Positions 1 to 9,359 of a stretch of DNA of 64,000 nt are shown here, piece after piece. A model generated the notes under the pieces. That model had not been told where the DNA came from, did not search any database, and saw nothing but the letters and a program-made list of their open reading frames with translations. This DNA is from Planctomycetota bacterium (GTDB taxonomy: Bacteria > Planctomycetota > Planctomycetia > Planctomycetales > Planctomycetaceae): assembly GCA_023417655.1 (NCBI GenBank), contig JAEZFD010000006.1, positions 54,279 to 118,278 on the forward strand, in the 5' to 3' direction. The translations under genes were made by a program, and so were the position numbers. How positions within the stretch are numbered: position 1 is the stretch's first letter; every line of letters starts with the position of its first letter.

Positions 1-371
1 CGACTTCTCTTTCCCGTCTCTTGGAACTGTTCCGGCGAGACTGCGGCTGGATCCTGAGCTGTCGCACTCCCTGCCAGGACCGGTGGACCAATCTTCTGCA
101 GGACCGCAGCTGGCTCCGGGTCGAAATGCAAGAATTACAACCGAGAGAATCCGCACAGATCCTCGGTCGTGAACTCGCAAAGAGTGAACATCCGATCCGA
201 ATGACTCCAGAGGCCGTTGCCACGGCTCATCAATTGAGTGCCGGGAAGATCCGGCGCCTCCGCCTGCTTGCAGAACTCTCCAGCATCGCAGCTGAAGCTG
301 AGCAACTCACCGAGATCGACGAGGAACTTCTCTATAAACTCGCCGCAGAATTGACGATGCATCCCGTCTAA
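1..371 (+). CDS. C-terminal part of an AAA/ExeA-like ATPase (partial, cut by window edge)
   Basis: The reading frame is open from the left edge (frame beginning at base 3) and stops at 369-371, so only about the last 120 residues are visible. The piece is alpha-helical. It has a short basic strand-like section (WILSCRTP) followed by a stretch ending LQPRESAQILGREL and then MTPEAVATAHQLSAGKIRRL. That order resembles the lid region of ExeA/TniB-type AAA ATPases, where a strand is followed by a helix that begins at a 'L.P.E' turn and then by a helical bundle. No Walker motif is in view because it would lie upstream. The family call is inference from a short fragment. It could be another AAA+ or ORC-like ATPase. 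Confidence 0.4.
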   Translation, partial: TSLSRLLELFRRDCGWILSCRTPCQDRWTNLLQDRSWLRVEMQELQPRESAQILGRELAKSEHPIRMTPEAVATAHQLSAGKIRRLRLLAELSSIAAEAEQLTEIDEELLYKLAAELTMHPV

Positions 372-750
372 GAGAGACGAGTCCTGCTTGGGCGGCAAGC
401 GATTCCACAGAGATCAGCGCATAAAAAAACGCCCTCGGGATTCAAAAGCGTGTGAGTTACCGGACGGCTCGTGGAAGAAACACTGCGTGCAGAATTGGGT
501 CAGGCTGCAGACAATTGCCGGTAACAGTCTCTTTTGATCCCTGAGGGCATTGGTTGGGGTACTTCCAAGCACATGCACAGTGCGTGCCAAAGACAGTTTT
601 AGACGCGCCGAATTTCGGCGCTGCTCCCACCTCTTGCAATTTTGCACATTTCGCGAGGAAGTGACCAAAAAACTTGAAGTTCAGCAGCGTCCGCCATATA
701 CTCGCTTTCGGCGCTGATTTCGGCGCCGATTGTCCTTTACGGCGCTGAAT
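372..750. other. Intergenic region with recurring TTTCGGCGC-like words
   Basis: I see no convincing gene here. The half nearer the downstream activator repeats a short word: TTTCGGCGC at about 610-620, 704-714 and 718-727, and a related TTTACGGCGC at about 735-744. The copies end just before the activator start codon. They could be a regulator's binding sites or low-complexity drift. Confidence 0.3.
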
Positions 751-3700
751 ATGGACGGAAAAGATATCCAACGCTGGTCTATTTCGGCCTTGGCGCTGAT
801 ATCGATCCTCTACTCTCTCGTCGTTCTGTGGTACATCCCGACGCAACCATGCATCCCTTTGGGCTGTCTGTTGCCAGAGGCACGTGCCCAAAGCTTGCCC
901 GGCATCGAAATACGTGACACAAGCCGACTGAAGCTGAAGACAAAGGACGCTTTGAAAATCTGGGGCGAAGTCCCAGAGGTTGGTGACGTCATCGTTGCCG
1001 CCTGCGGTCGCCCGATCCGTTCATTCACTGAGTGGACACGCTTGCACCGTGATCTGCGGAACTGGAAGGTGGAATCGGGAGCGGTCCTCGCTGCAGGGAA
1101 GAATCCGGCCAGAGAAAGCGTCTCGTCCAACCTAGGTGTCTTCGAATTTCCTGACAAAAACAGAGTGGCCGCGGTCTGGATTATCAAACCGGGACAGGAT
1201 CAGCCTGTTCTGACCTGCCTGCCGCTTGTGGCTCCATCGTTATCGGGGGTCTCACTGACGCTGCTCTGGTTCGTTCTCGAACTCTGCGTGCTCGTCGTCG
1301 GAGGCGTCGCTTACTGGAACCGGCCTTTCGATAAACCGTTGCGGACATTCTTTGCGCTGTCCGCTGTGACATTGGCCGCATTCGTCGGAGGAAGCCACTG
1401 GACGATTATTGCAGGCAGCCTCCCGCTGACTTTAGGGTTCGTGATCGCCGGGACATTACTGCCGGCGGTACTACTGCACTTCTTCCTGGCCTACCCCTTT
1501 CCGATTGCATGGCGTTCACGAGCAGTCCGCGGGGTCTATATCATCCCTGCCATTGCTGCGTTTGTACTTTCCATACAGATTCTTGCCGTGAATCTGGTGA
1601 CGCTCCGCCCGGGACATGGGCCGTTCAATCAGATGTTGAGCCGCTATGCAAGCGACTTCACGGTCTGGCTCGAACCGATTCTGCGCTACACGATTTTTAT
1701 CGTGTTCGGGTTTGCGGTCCTTTACTTTCTGCTGTCGATGGTGGCGATTCAGCGCTGCCTGAAAGTTGCCAGAAATCCGATGGAACTGAATCAGGTTCGC
1801 ACCTTGATGGGTGCCGCATGTGTGGCCGCGATTCTGATCAGCTACACCATGTATCTCATCTTTGTGGATCAGGTGAACTTCGCACTCGGTGCCGGTCGTC
1901 TGCCGATGTTCGGGGCAAGCTTGGCCTTCATGCTCGCCTATGCCGTCGGGATTGCCCGGTACAAACTCCTGCTGATTGATCAGGTGGTCTCTCGCGGCGC
2001 TTGGTACTACTTCGCCAGCGTGGGGCTCGCTCTGATCTTTTCAGCATTGATTGCAGTCGGTGCGATGCAGGCTCTGCATCAGGACCTGTCCATCTTCGGT
2101 CAGACGGTTCCGCTCATTCTGGTACTGATGACGGCTGTATTTGTCATGAGCTGGGGCCGTGACGCCCTGCAGCGCGTGCTCGACCGACAGTTCTTCAGTG
2201 AAAAGTATCAGCTGGATAAAGCCCTGAACCGGATGAACAGGGTGATCTCCAGTGTGCTGGAACCAGATGCTGTCGCTGACAGCCTGCTGACATCCTGCAA
2301 AGATGTGCTGCATGTCAGCCACGTCACACTGTATCTCCGCAAAGGGAATCGATCAGAATTCCGGATGGCTCGATCATGTGGGCAAGGGCAACTCCCGCCG
2401 CAGATCAATATCGAGGCCTCCGTACTCGAATCGCTTGATGCAGATCAGGTGTTGCAGCGAGTTTCGTCAGGCGGAACCCCTGCACAACGGTTATTGCGTC
2501 AGCTTCAGGCAGATGTCGTATATGGTCTGGAAATGCAGGGCGAGCTTGGGGGCCTGCTCGTGCTAGGTGCCAAACCGAACAATCAGCACTTCTCCGCAGA
2601 AGACCTCGCCTTCGTTGGGGCAATGGCACGAATTTCTGGTGTCGCACTTCATTGCGCGACCGTTCAGCAGGATGTCGCCCGCCTGAATCAGGACCTGCAG
2701 CTGAAGATCAGCAAGATTGATGATCAGCACCGCCAGCTCACAGTGCTGCAGAACGAACTTGCATCCCTATCCAAGCCATCGGCCCCGGCAGCAGCGGAGA
2801 GTGAGTTCCGGCGTCAGCAGATTCGAGGGAACTCACCAGCGATTCTGGCGGTTCTCGAGACCGTGAAGAAGGTCGCACCGACTGACGCTTCTGTTTTGAT
2901 TCGGGGCGAAAGTGGCACCGGGAAAGAATTGCTCGCTAGAACCATCCATGACAACAGTACCCGTCGGGATGGTCCGCTGGTCAGCGTTCACTGCGCATCG
3001 CTTTCGCCGTCGCTGCTTGAAAGCGAACTGTTCGGGCATGTCCGCGGAGCATTCACTGACGCACGTCAGGATAAACAGGGTCGCTTCCAGATGGCTGATG
3101 GTGGGACGCTGTTTCTCGATGAAATCGGGGACATTTCACTCGACGTGCAAGTGAAGCTGCTGCGTGTGCTTCAGGAACGAGTCTTCGAACCCGTGGGCAG
3201 CACCCAGACCATCGCAGTGAATGTCCGCATCGTCGCTGCCACCCATCGCAACCTTGAGCATCTCATCAAGACAGGGCAGTTCCGCGAAGACCTTTTCTAT
3301 CGCCTGAACGTGATCAGCATCACGTTGCCAGCATTGCGAGAGCGCCAGGAAGACCTTTACGAGCTCGCACTGCACTTCCTGCAGAGGTCTTCTGCCAAGA
3401 CTGGAAAGAGTGTTCTGCACATCGACGATGAAGCGATGAAGTGCCTGCACAATTATCATTGGCAGGGGAACATCCGCGAACTGGAAAATGCAATCGAACG
3501 TGCCGTGGTCCTCGCGGAAGGAAACTCAATCCGGCTGCAGGACCTCCCCCTCGCCGTTCAGGATGCCGTCCCCTGGGCCGATCATCAACAGATGGGAATT
3601 CCTTCCCTGTCGGCAGTTGGAGCCGGCGTCGGAACTGAGGGCGGGAATGGCTCGCGGCGTCGAAAAGCACATGAGGAACGGCAGGCGCTGGCCGACGCTC

Positions 3701-3798
3701 TGCAGCATTGTCAGGGGAATAAGGCTGAAGCGGCACGTCTTCTTGGAATTCCCCGCAGCACCTTCTTCAGCAAGCTGAAAAAGCACGGGCTCGGCTGA
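751..3798 (+). CDS. Membrane-bound sigma-54-dependent transcriptional activator (GAF + AAA+ + Fis HTH)
   Basis: Enhancer-binding protein that would remodel sigma-54 RNA polymerase by ATP hydrolysis. I chose the ATG at 751 (1015 residues); a TTG at 730 is in frame. Domains in order: a first membrane helix near residues 8-30, an extracytoplasmic section with a PDZ-like stretch (about 40-150), a bundle of further membrane helices (about 160-480), a GAF-type sensor (about 500-640), a short coiled coil, the AAA+ module (about 690-920) and a C-terminal Fis-type helix-turn-helix ending SRSTFFSKLKKHGLG-like. Walker A is GESGTGKE near residue 719 and Walker B is LFLDEIGD. The sigma-54 contact loop reads GAFTDA instead of GAFTGA (bases 3046-3063). 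The C-terminal NKAEAARLLGI helix is typical of Fis. It is monocistronic, so its target promoters are not evident from context. Confidence 0.9.
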   Translation: MDGKDIQRWSISALALISILYSLVVLWYIPTQPCIPLGCLLPEARAQSLPGIEIRDTSRLKLKTKDALKIWGEVPEVGDVIVAACGRPIRSFTEWTRLHRDLRNWKVESGAVLAAGKNPARESVSSNLGVFEFPDKNRVAAVWIIKPGQDQPVLTCLPLVAPSLSGVSLTLLWFVLELCVLVVGGVAYWNRPFDKPLRTFFALSAVTLAAFVGGSHWTIIAGSLPLTLGFVIAGTLLPAVLLHFFLAYPFPIAWRSRAVRGVYIIPAIAAFVLSIQILAVNLVTLRPGHGPFNQMLSRYASDFTVWLEPILRYTIFIVFGFAVLYFLLSMVAIQRCLKVARNPMELNQVRTLMGAACVAAILISYTMYLIFVDQVNFALGAGRLPMFGASLAFMLAYAVGIARYKLLLIDQVVSRGAWYYFASVGLALIFSALIAVGAMQALHQDLSIFGQTVPLILVLMTAVFVMSWGRDALQRVLDRQFFSEKYQLDKALNRMNRVISSVLEPDAVADSLLTSCKDVLHVSHVTLYLRKGNRSEFRMARSCGQGQLPPQINIEASVLESLDADQVLQRVSSGGTPAQRLLRQLQADVVYGLEMQGELGGLLVLGAKPNNQHFSAEDLAFVGAMARISGVALHCATVQQDVARLNQDLQLKISKIDDQHRQLTVLQNELASLSKPSAPAAAESEFRRQQIRGNSPAILAVLETVKKVAPTDASVLIRGESGTGKELLARTIHDNSTRRDGPLVSVHCASLSPSLLESELFGHVRGAFTDARQDKQGRFQMADGGTLFLDEIGDISLDVQVKLLRVLQERVFEPVGSTQTIAVNVRIVAATHRNLEHLIKTGQFREDLFYRLNVISITLPALRERQEDLYELALHFLQRSSAKTGKSVLHIDDEAMKCLHNYHWQGNIRELENAIERAVVLAEGNSIRLQDLPLAVQDAVPWADHQQMGIPSLSAVGAGVGTEGGNGSRRRKAHEERQALADALQHCQGNKAEAARLLGIPRSTFFSKLKKHGLG

Positions 3799-4087
3799 TT
3801 GCCCCTCCCGACTGATCGATGCAGTTGCCGTCGCGGTGATTGCAGCACAACTTCCGCTGCACACACGGAAAGAGAGTTTTCTATTGCTGAACTCTCTGTC
3901 GACTGGTGGGTTCTTTGCTCCCTTCGACTTGCTGATGAAATGCCGTACACTTCTGCAATGGCGTAAGAACAGTAAGAGTGTTCTCTGACATCTGCGGGGC
4001 GTCGACAGCATCTGAAGCCGTCGAAACCTCTCGGTCAAACTTCAACACACACACACCACTCAGCGGCACATCAAGACGGGATCCGGT

Positions 4088-4804
4088 ATGTCCTTCCTGA
4101 CTGAACTGGCGAAATACGACACTCCCACAGTCTGCAATGTCATCGAGCTTTTTGATGTCCGTCCTCGAAACACCGGATATATGGACGGGTCGATCAAGGC
4201 CTGTTTTCCTGCTCTGCCTCCGATGGTCGGGTACGCTCTGACCTCAACGTTCCGCAGTATGGCACCTCCTCCGAGCGGGGCTGAGTACGGCGGACTCACA
4301 GACCAGATTGAACGGTTCGCAGACATGCCTGGTCCGCCGGTCGTCGTGTTTCAGGATCTCGATCTCCCCGTCGCTTCTGCGACGTTCGGAGAAGTGATGT
4401 GCACCATGTACAAATCATTTGGCTCGTCTGGACTGATTACATCCGGGGCGGGTCGCGATCTCGATCAGGTGCGGCCGCTGAACTTCCCTGCCTTCACCAG
4501 CGGCACCATCTGCTCTCACGGCTATTGCCATATTCCGCAGATTAACGTTCCTGTCACCGTGGGCGGGATTGCGATTTTTCCCGGTGACCTTCTCCATGGC
4601 GACTGCAATGGAGTCACCACGATTCCGCTGGAAATTGCCAGCGAAATCCCGGATGCCTGCGCGGAACTGATGGCCGCCGAGCAGGTTGTCCTCGAATATT
4701 GTCGCGGTGAAGTCCGCACTCCACAGGGACTGATCGCCGCGAGAAAAGAATGCAATGATCTCATCGGTACTCTCGCCAAACGCCTCCGTCGCAAGAAGGC
4801 GTAG
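4088..4804 (+). CDS. RraA-like family protein (possible aldolase/demethylmenaquinone methyltransferase-like fold)
   Basis: 238-residue protein of the RraA / 4-hydroxy-4-methyl-2-oxoglutarate aldolase superfamily. The opening section, with DTPTVCNVIELF, matches the first family helix. The TSGAGRDLDQVR segment (about residues 117-128) sits where family aldolases carry the substrate- and metal-binding G..RD motif, and GDLLHGDCNGV (about 165-175) matches the conserved GD...D..GV loop. Members include class II aldolases acting on 2-oxo acids and the RNase E inhibitor RraA, and sequence alone does not separate these. In planctomycetes such proteins are common and often annotated only as RraA-like. 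It stands alone about 130 bases upstream of alanine dehydrogenase on the same strand, which does not fix a substrate. Confidence 0.8.
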   Translation: MSFLTELAKYDTPTVCNVIELFDVRPRNTGYMDGSIKACFPALPPMVGYALTSTFRSMAPPPSGAEYGGLTDQIERFADMPGPPVVVFQDLDLPVASATFGEVMCTMYKSFGSSGLITSGAGRDLDQVRPLNFPAFTSGTICSHGYCHIPQINVPVTVGGIAIFPGDLLHGDCNGVTTIPLEIASEIPDACAELMAAEQVVLEYCRGEVRTPQGLIAARKECNDLIGTLAKRLRRKKA

Positions 4805-4938
4805 GGAAGTCGCGACGTCCTCACGGGCGTGAGTTCGCAGTCTTACATCAGACGGCTCACGTTCAGTATCGGACTCTGATCGAACAGGATCTCATTCTTC
4901 AGGTGAAGATGCCGGGGACGAAACAGAAGAGGTCTCAC

Positions 4939-6045
4939 ATGCTGGTCGGTGTTCTTCGTGAATTAAAGACGGATGAGTACCGTGTCGCGATGCTCCCGGT
5001 TGGCGTCGACGAACTGACTCGGGCTGGTCATCAGGTTTTGGTGCAGACCGGAGCCGGCATCGGGAGCGGTATTTCCGATGAGGAGTATCTGCAGCACGGG
5101 GCGAAGATCGTCCAGTCGGCTGACGAGGTGTTCCAGCAGGCCGATCTGATCGTAAAAGTGAAGGAGCCTATGCCGGATGAGTGGAGCCGGTTGCGTTCCG
5201 GGCAAATGCTCTTCACTTATTTTCACTTTGCTGCCAGCGAGGACCTGACTCGCGGAGTGATGCAAAGCGGGGCCACCGCACTCGCATATGAAACGCTGAC
5301 GGGACCGAACGGAAGTCTCCCGCTGCTGACTCCAATGAGCGAAGTCGCGGGCCGAATGAGTATTCAACAAGGAGCCAAATTCCTCGAACGCCCACAAGAG
5401 GGTCGGGGAATTCTGCTCAGTGGAGTCCCCGGAGTACAACCAGCACAGATCCTCATTCTCGGAGGCGGCACGGTCGGCAAGAACGCGGCACAAATCGCCG
5501 CCGGATTTCAGGCGGATGTGGTCATTACCGACGTCAACGTCGACAGACTTCGTTATCTCGAAGACATCCTGCCTTCCAATGTGACCACGCTCTATTCTGA
5601 TCGGCACAACATCCGCCAGCAGTTGCAGTTTGCGGATCTGGTCATCGGGGCCATCCTGATTCCCGGTGCCAAGGCCCCGCGACTCGTTAGCCGTGAAGAC
5701 TTGAAGATCATGAAGCCCGGTGCAGTCGTGATCGACGTCTGCATTGATCAGGGAGGCTGCTTCGAAACCAGTCGCCCGACGACGCATTCCAATCCGACGT
5801 ACGTCGTGGACGGAATCGTGCATTATTGCGTGACCAATATGCCCGGCGCTGTGGGACGCACGAGTACGTATGCTCTGTGCAATGTGACCTCACCATACAT
5901 TCTGGAGATCGCGAACCACGGCCTTCGGGGAGCGTGTGCGCGATTCCCGGGTCTTGCGCAAGCGGTGAATATCGATCAGGGGAATGTCACTAACCAGGCC
6001 GTCGCGACCACGTTTGGTCTGCCATTTGTCCACTGGCAGCCATAA
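4939..6045 (+). CDS. ald: Alanine dehydrogenase
   Basis: NAD-dependent oxidative deamination of L-alanine to pyruvate and ammonium. I chose the ATG at 4939 because the product then begins MLVGVLRELKTDEYRVAM, matching the conserved family start; an in-frame GTG at 4903 would add 12 unlikely residues. The protein is 368 residues, normal for the family. Visible features are the substrate-site lysine in VKVKEP, the catalytic histidine in TYFHFAAS, the Rossmann loop GGGTVGKNAAQ (about residues 175-185), and the conserved DVCIDQGG and NMPGAVGRTST blocks. It may link amino-acid catabolism with ammonium supply for the glutamate synthase genes further along, but there is no operon connection. Confidence 0.95.
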   Translation: MLVGVLRELKTDEYRVAMLPVGVDELTRAGHQVLVQTGAGIGSGISDEEYLQHGAKIVQSADEVFQQADLIVKVKEPMPDEWSRLRSGQMLFTYFHFAASEDLTRGVMQSGATALAYETLTGPNGSLPLLTPMSEVAGRMSIQQGAKFLERPQEGRGILLSGVPGVQPAQILILGGGTVGKNAAQIAAGFQADVVITDVNVDRLRYLEDILPSNVTTLYSDRHNIRQQLQFADLVIGAILIPGAKAPRLVSREDLKIMKPGAVVIDVCIDQGGCFETSRPTTHSNPTYVVDGIVHYCVTNMPGAVGRTSTYALCNVTSPYILEIANHGLRGACARFPGLAQAVNIDQGNVTNQAVATTFGLPFVHWQP

Positions 6046-6158
6046 AATCGAAAGAGACCAAAGCTCTTTAATGGTTTTCAGATTCGGAAAGCCACTGGCC
6101 CGAGGCGGCTTACCCTGTTGTCTCGCGAAACGAAGTTTTCAGTAATCATTCACGCGAC

Positions 6159-8669
6159 ATGCAGCTCCCTATTCGATTGCTGAATCTCGCGACTCGACTC
6201 GCGGTGTCCCTGCTGCTATTCGTGACGGGGACGGTACTGGCTCAAGACCCTGACGCGATCCGCCAGTACGGAGAAGCGATTCGAGCTCGATCCCTCTTCC
6301 TTGTCGGTGAAGAGGATTTTCTCAGGCGTCTTGAAAACCCAAAACTCTCCCCCGCTCAACGCACTGCGATTTCATTGCAGCTTTCACGCATGCTGTTCGA
6401 GCACGGCATCCTGGAAATTGGACAGGGTCGAAAGCAGCTCTGGGACCGCTCTCTGCAGACGTTAAAAACGCTCATTGAGAGCGAATCAGAACCGTCGGAA
6501 AAAGCCGAACTGCGTGTCGAACCCGCGATTCTTGAAAGTGAACAGGCAGGGATCGTCGCATGGGAAGCAACCCTCTCACCTGAAAGCATCGCCCTCCGAG
6601 ACGATGCCATCGCGCGACTGTCCTCTGCCGTGAAATCCCTACAGGTTCAACTTCAGGAATTGTCGATGAGCAGTTCCTGGCCGAAGCGTGATCGCGAAAG
6701 CCCCGCTGTTCTGGAACGCCTGAGAACTCAGAACAGGCAGCGTTTGCAATTGCATCGTGCGGAATGTGACCTCTGGAACGCCCAACTGACGGAGGATCCC
6801 CGAAAACGGATCTCACTGCTTATCGACGTCGAAAATCAACTTGAGAACATCGGCCGCATCGCTGGCGACCCGGAAACGACATTCAACCTTCTGATCTTCA
6901 AGATCCGACGGGCGAGACTGGCCAATAACGAAAAACTTTTCGAACAACTGCTGACGGCGTCCCAGACCGGGCGCATGAACATCAGCGATCAGGATGCCCT
7001 CCTCTCGGAACGACTGAGAATGGAGTTTGCACGGGGGGATCTGGCTGCGGCATTTGATCTCCTGAGAGCGCGGCTCAAGGAAGATACGGCCCCGAGTTCT
7101 GAACTGCGGGCAGTCGCCGTCCATGGGCTGCTACTCGCCTCGGATCAGGCACTCCAAGCCGGGAAGACGCAGGATGCCAATGATTTTCTGGAACAGGCAC
7201 GACGCCAGCACGACAGAGTCTCTGGACGGTGGCGGCTGGAATCAGGCACCCGACTCCAGAGATTCCAACAGGATCAGGAGTATGGCCCTGAAGTGGCACA
7301 ATTCGTACGCCAGGCAAATGCAGAATGGCATTCGAATCATCGGGATCAGGCAGCGGAACGCTTCGCTCAGGCCAGTCGAGCAGCAATCACCGCCGGCAAA
7401 ACAGACCAGGCGTTCTCGCTGGGCCTGCAGTCTGTTGCATTGCTGATTGAACTGTCCAACTGGAATTCAGCCGACGCTCTGCTTTCGGAATTATTGAAAC
7501 AGTCCCCCCAGCACGCCCGGGCCGCAGATGCTGACCTTTTGCGTTGTTATGTCCTGGGCCGAACCGATCCGTCCGGTCAAGCCTTTCAGCAGGCCGCGCA
7601 GGAACACCTCCGCCGGTTTTCCGATTCCGTGACTCGTTGGGATGTCATCCGGATGCTCGGGGCATCGAAGGAAGCTAGGTCCCCTGCCGAAGCCATCGCC
7701 TGGTACAGACAGATTCCGGATGATCAACCGCTTCGAAACACTGCAGACCTGCGGACGCTGTCTCTCTATCTCGCGGGCCTGGCTCAGCCGTGGTTGAAAG
7801 ACTCCAGCGAACAGCAGTCGGAGTGCCGTGAGGCGATTCGACGCGTCGAACAACGCCTGAAGAGAATTCCGAGCCCGTGGACCACAGAGCAATGTCAGAT
7901 CGGACTGCTCGCCGTCCGACTGCTCTCGTCTCCCCTCTTCAGTGCACGGTCAGAGGCACAAACGATGTTGGCCTCACTGCAATCTCAGGTGGACGCCCAG
8001 CAGGCACTCTCGTCGCGGCGGCAGGAACAACTCTCGCAGGAATGGCAGGGAATCCAGAAATCGGTCATTCAGCTTCGGGTAGTAGCACTCGCAGCGGAAG
8101 GAGATCTGGCCGCAGCGCGGACCTTGCTCCAGTCGATGCTCACAGGCGATACGATTCTGCTGATGAATGTCTTGTCCGGATTGAACGAAGTCGCGACCCA
8201 GCTACCGGCGGACCAACTTTATGAACTCGGACATTTAAGACTGCAAATCATCCGCGCATTAGCGCCGCGAAGAGAGTCATTCACCCCAGACCAGCAGATG
8301 ATCTTTGATCGCATCACGGCGGAATCTTACTTTGCAGCGGAAGACTGGGCGGGGGCAATTAGTTCCTACACGAAGCTCTCTTCGCAGTATGCAGATCGGA
8401 AGGAGTTCGTCTCACCGCTGATTCAGGCATTATTAAAGCAAGGGCTGCGCGAGGATCTGAATCGAGCCTTGGCTTTGTCTCGCCAGTTAGAACGCCAATT
8501 AAAATCCGGAAGCACTGAGTGGATTGCTGCCCGAATTCAGCAGGCAGAGATTCTTAAGTTGCAAGGTGACGTCGCCTCGGCAAGAAAGTTGATTGCAGTC
8601 ACCCGAACTCTCTATCCGCAGATGGGATCTCCGGAGCTGAAACTCCGCGCTGAACAAGTGCTGCAATAA
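6159..8669 (+). CDS. Large exported helical-repeat (TPR-like) protein, function unknown
   Basis: 836 residues starting with a clear Sec signal peptide (hydrophobic core LAVSLLLFVTGTVLAQ, cleavage expected after the ALAQ-like end near residue 24). The rest is almost wholly alpha-helical, with repeated A/L/Q-rich helix pairs such as AIAWYRQIP..., AAEDWAGAISSYTKLSSQYA and ARKLIAVTRTLYPQ. These resemble degenerate TPR or Sel1-type repeats. No catalytic motif is visible. Such repeat proteins usually act as periplasmic scaffolds. It follows ald by 113 bases and is followed by about 690 bases without a convincing gene, so it is probably its own transcript. I do not recognise a named family. Confidence 0.7.
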   Translation: MQLPIRLLNLATRLAVSLLLFVTGTVLAQDPDAIRQYGEAIRARSLFLVGEEDFLRRLENPKLSPAQRTAISLQLSRMLFEHGILEIGQGRKQLWDRSLQTLKTLIESESEPSEKAELRVEPAILESEQAGIVAWEATLSPESIALRDDAIARLSSAVKSLQVQLQELSMSSSWPKRDRESPAVLERLRTQNRQRLQLHRAECDLWNAQLTEDPRKRISLLIDVENQLENIGRIAGDPETTFNLLIFKIRRARLANNEKLFEQLLTASQTGRMNISDQDALLSERLRMEFARGDLAAAFDLLRARLKEDTAPSSELRAVAVHGLLLASDQALQAGKTQDANDFLEQARRQHDRVSGRWRLESGTRLQRFQQDQEYGPEVAQFVRQANAEWHSNHRDQAAERFAQASRAAITAGKTDQAFSLGLQSVALLIELSNWNSADALLSELLKQSPQHARAADADLLRCYVLGRTDPSGQAFQQAAQEHLRRFSDSVTRWDVIRMLGASKEARSPAEAIAWYRQIPDDQPLRNTADLRTLSLYLAGLAQPWLKDSSEQQSECREAIRRVEQRLKRIPSPWTTEQCQIGLLAVRLLSSPLFSARSEAQTMLASLQSQVDAQQALSSRRQEQLSQEWQGIQKSVIQLRVVALAAEGDLAAARTLLQSMLTGDTILLMNVLSGLNEVATQLPADQLYELGHLRLQIIRALAPRRESFTPDQQMIFDRITAESYFAAEDWAGAISSYTKLSSQYADRKEFVSPLIQALLKQGLREDLNRALALSRQLERQLKSGSTEWIAARIQQAEILKLQGDVASARKLIAVTRTLYPQMGSPELKLRAEQVLQ

Positions 8670-9359
8670 GCTGGCTAATGAGCGACGGCTCGCATTCACA
8701 GAGTCGGGCAATGCACATCTCGCATTGCTTCATGAGACGAGGGAACGGTTCATTAGCAACATCTCGCCGTCGCTCTGGTGCGGCTGCCTCGTTCACCGGA
8801 ATCTTCCTCGTGCTCGAGGTCATGGGGGAAACCCCCGTTAATCACTCAACTTCGACCTGCAATGTCTGCCGCTTGCCGACGACAACTCGCAAAGATTGCA
8901 TGTGAGTTTCTTGAAATGTCCCGCTGACCTGATGACGACATTCTTAAAGTTGTGGGGGGACACTGATTTTGCCATGTTCCGCCGGAACCTCGCGATCATC
9001 TGAAGAGGTCATGCCCCTTAGACATGGGTCGAGAAAGGTCTCCTGAAAAGGGGATCTGTCGCCCGTTTGTCTCGGGAAGAAGGAAAGATGATCCGAAGGA
9101 CGTTTGCGCGCCGATGGAAAGCTATGCGGCTTTCTCTTCATCCAAATTCCCCCAGAACGAGAACTTCAACCGAGTTTTCGACATTCTGGAAGAACCGGGC
9201 AACATACGCAGATTGCAGTAATAGAGCAGAGGATTCGGGAGACAAAGCGTGAATCGACTGAACTGTTAAGGCAAGCGAAAAACGCAGATCAAGAATGGAA
9301 CGAGCGGCTTCCGATCTGACTGACGGAATGCCTCTCAATTCCACGAGGAGTTCTTCGAC
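8670..9359. other. Long intergenic region with nested inverted repeats near its left end
   Basis: About 690 bases. Several short overlapping open frames occur (for example 9067-9252) but none has a convincing ribosome site or protein-like composition. The left part carries dyads described separately (8680-8775) and a GGGGG-AAA-CCCCC hairpin at 8824-8836. The remainder may hold the promoter for the lipoprotein gene at 9360, but I cannot point to clear -35/-10 boxes. Confidence 0.35.
8680..8775. repeat. Nested inverted repeats downstream of the helical-repeat protein gene
   Basis: GAGCGACGGC at 8680-8689 is the exact reverse complement of GCCGTCGCTC at 8766-8775. Inside lies GCAATGC (8708-8714) paired with GCATTGC (8722-8728) around a 7-base loop. 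The gene's stop codon is at 8667-8669, so this could be a 3' RNA structure. No T-run follows, so it is not a standard intrinsic terminator. Confidence 0.5.

Noticed and set aside
3901..3914. 14-base word GACTGGTGGGTTCT also found at 29895-29908
   Set aside because: In a 64-kb window several exact 14-base matches are expected by chance; the flanks do not match.
4963..5823. 286-residue minus-strand open frame
   Set aside because: Antisense to alanine dehydrogenase; a shadow frame.
9067..9252. Small plus-strand open frame in the 690-base gap
   Set aside because: Several overlapping frames of like size exist here, and none has a convincing start or composition.
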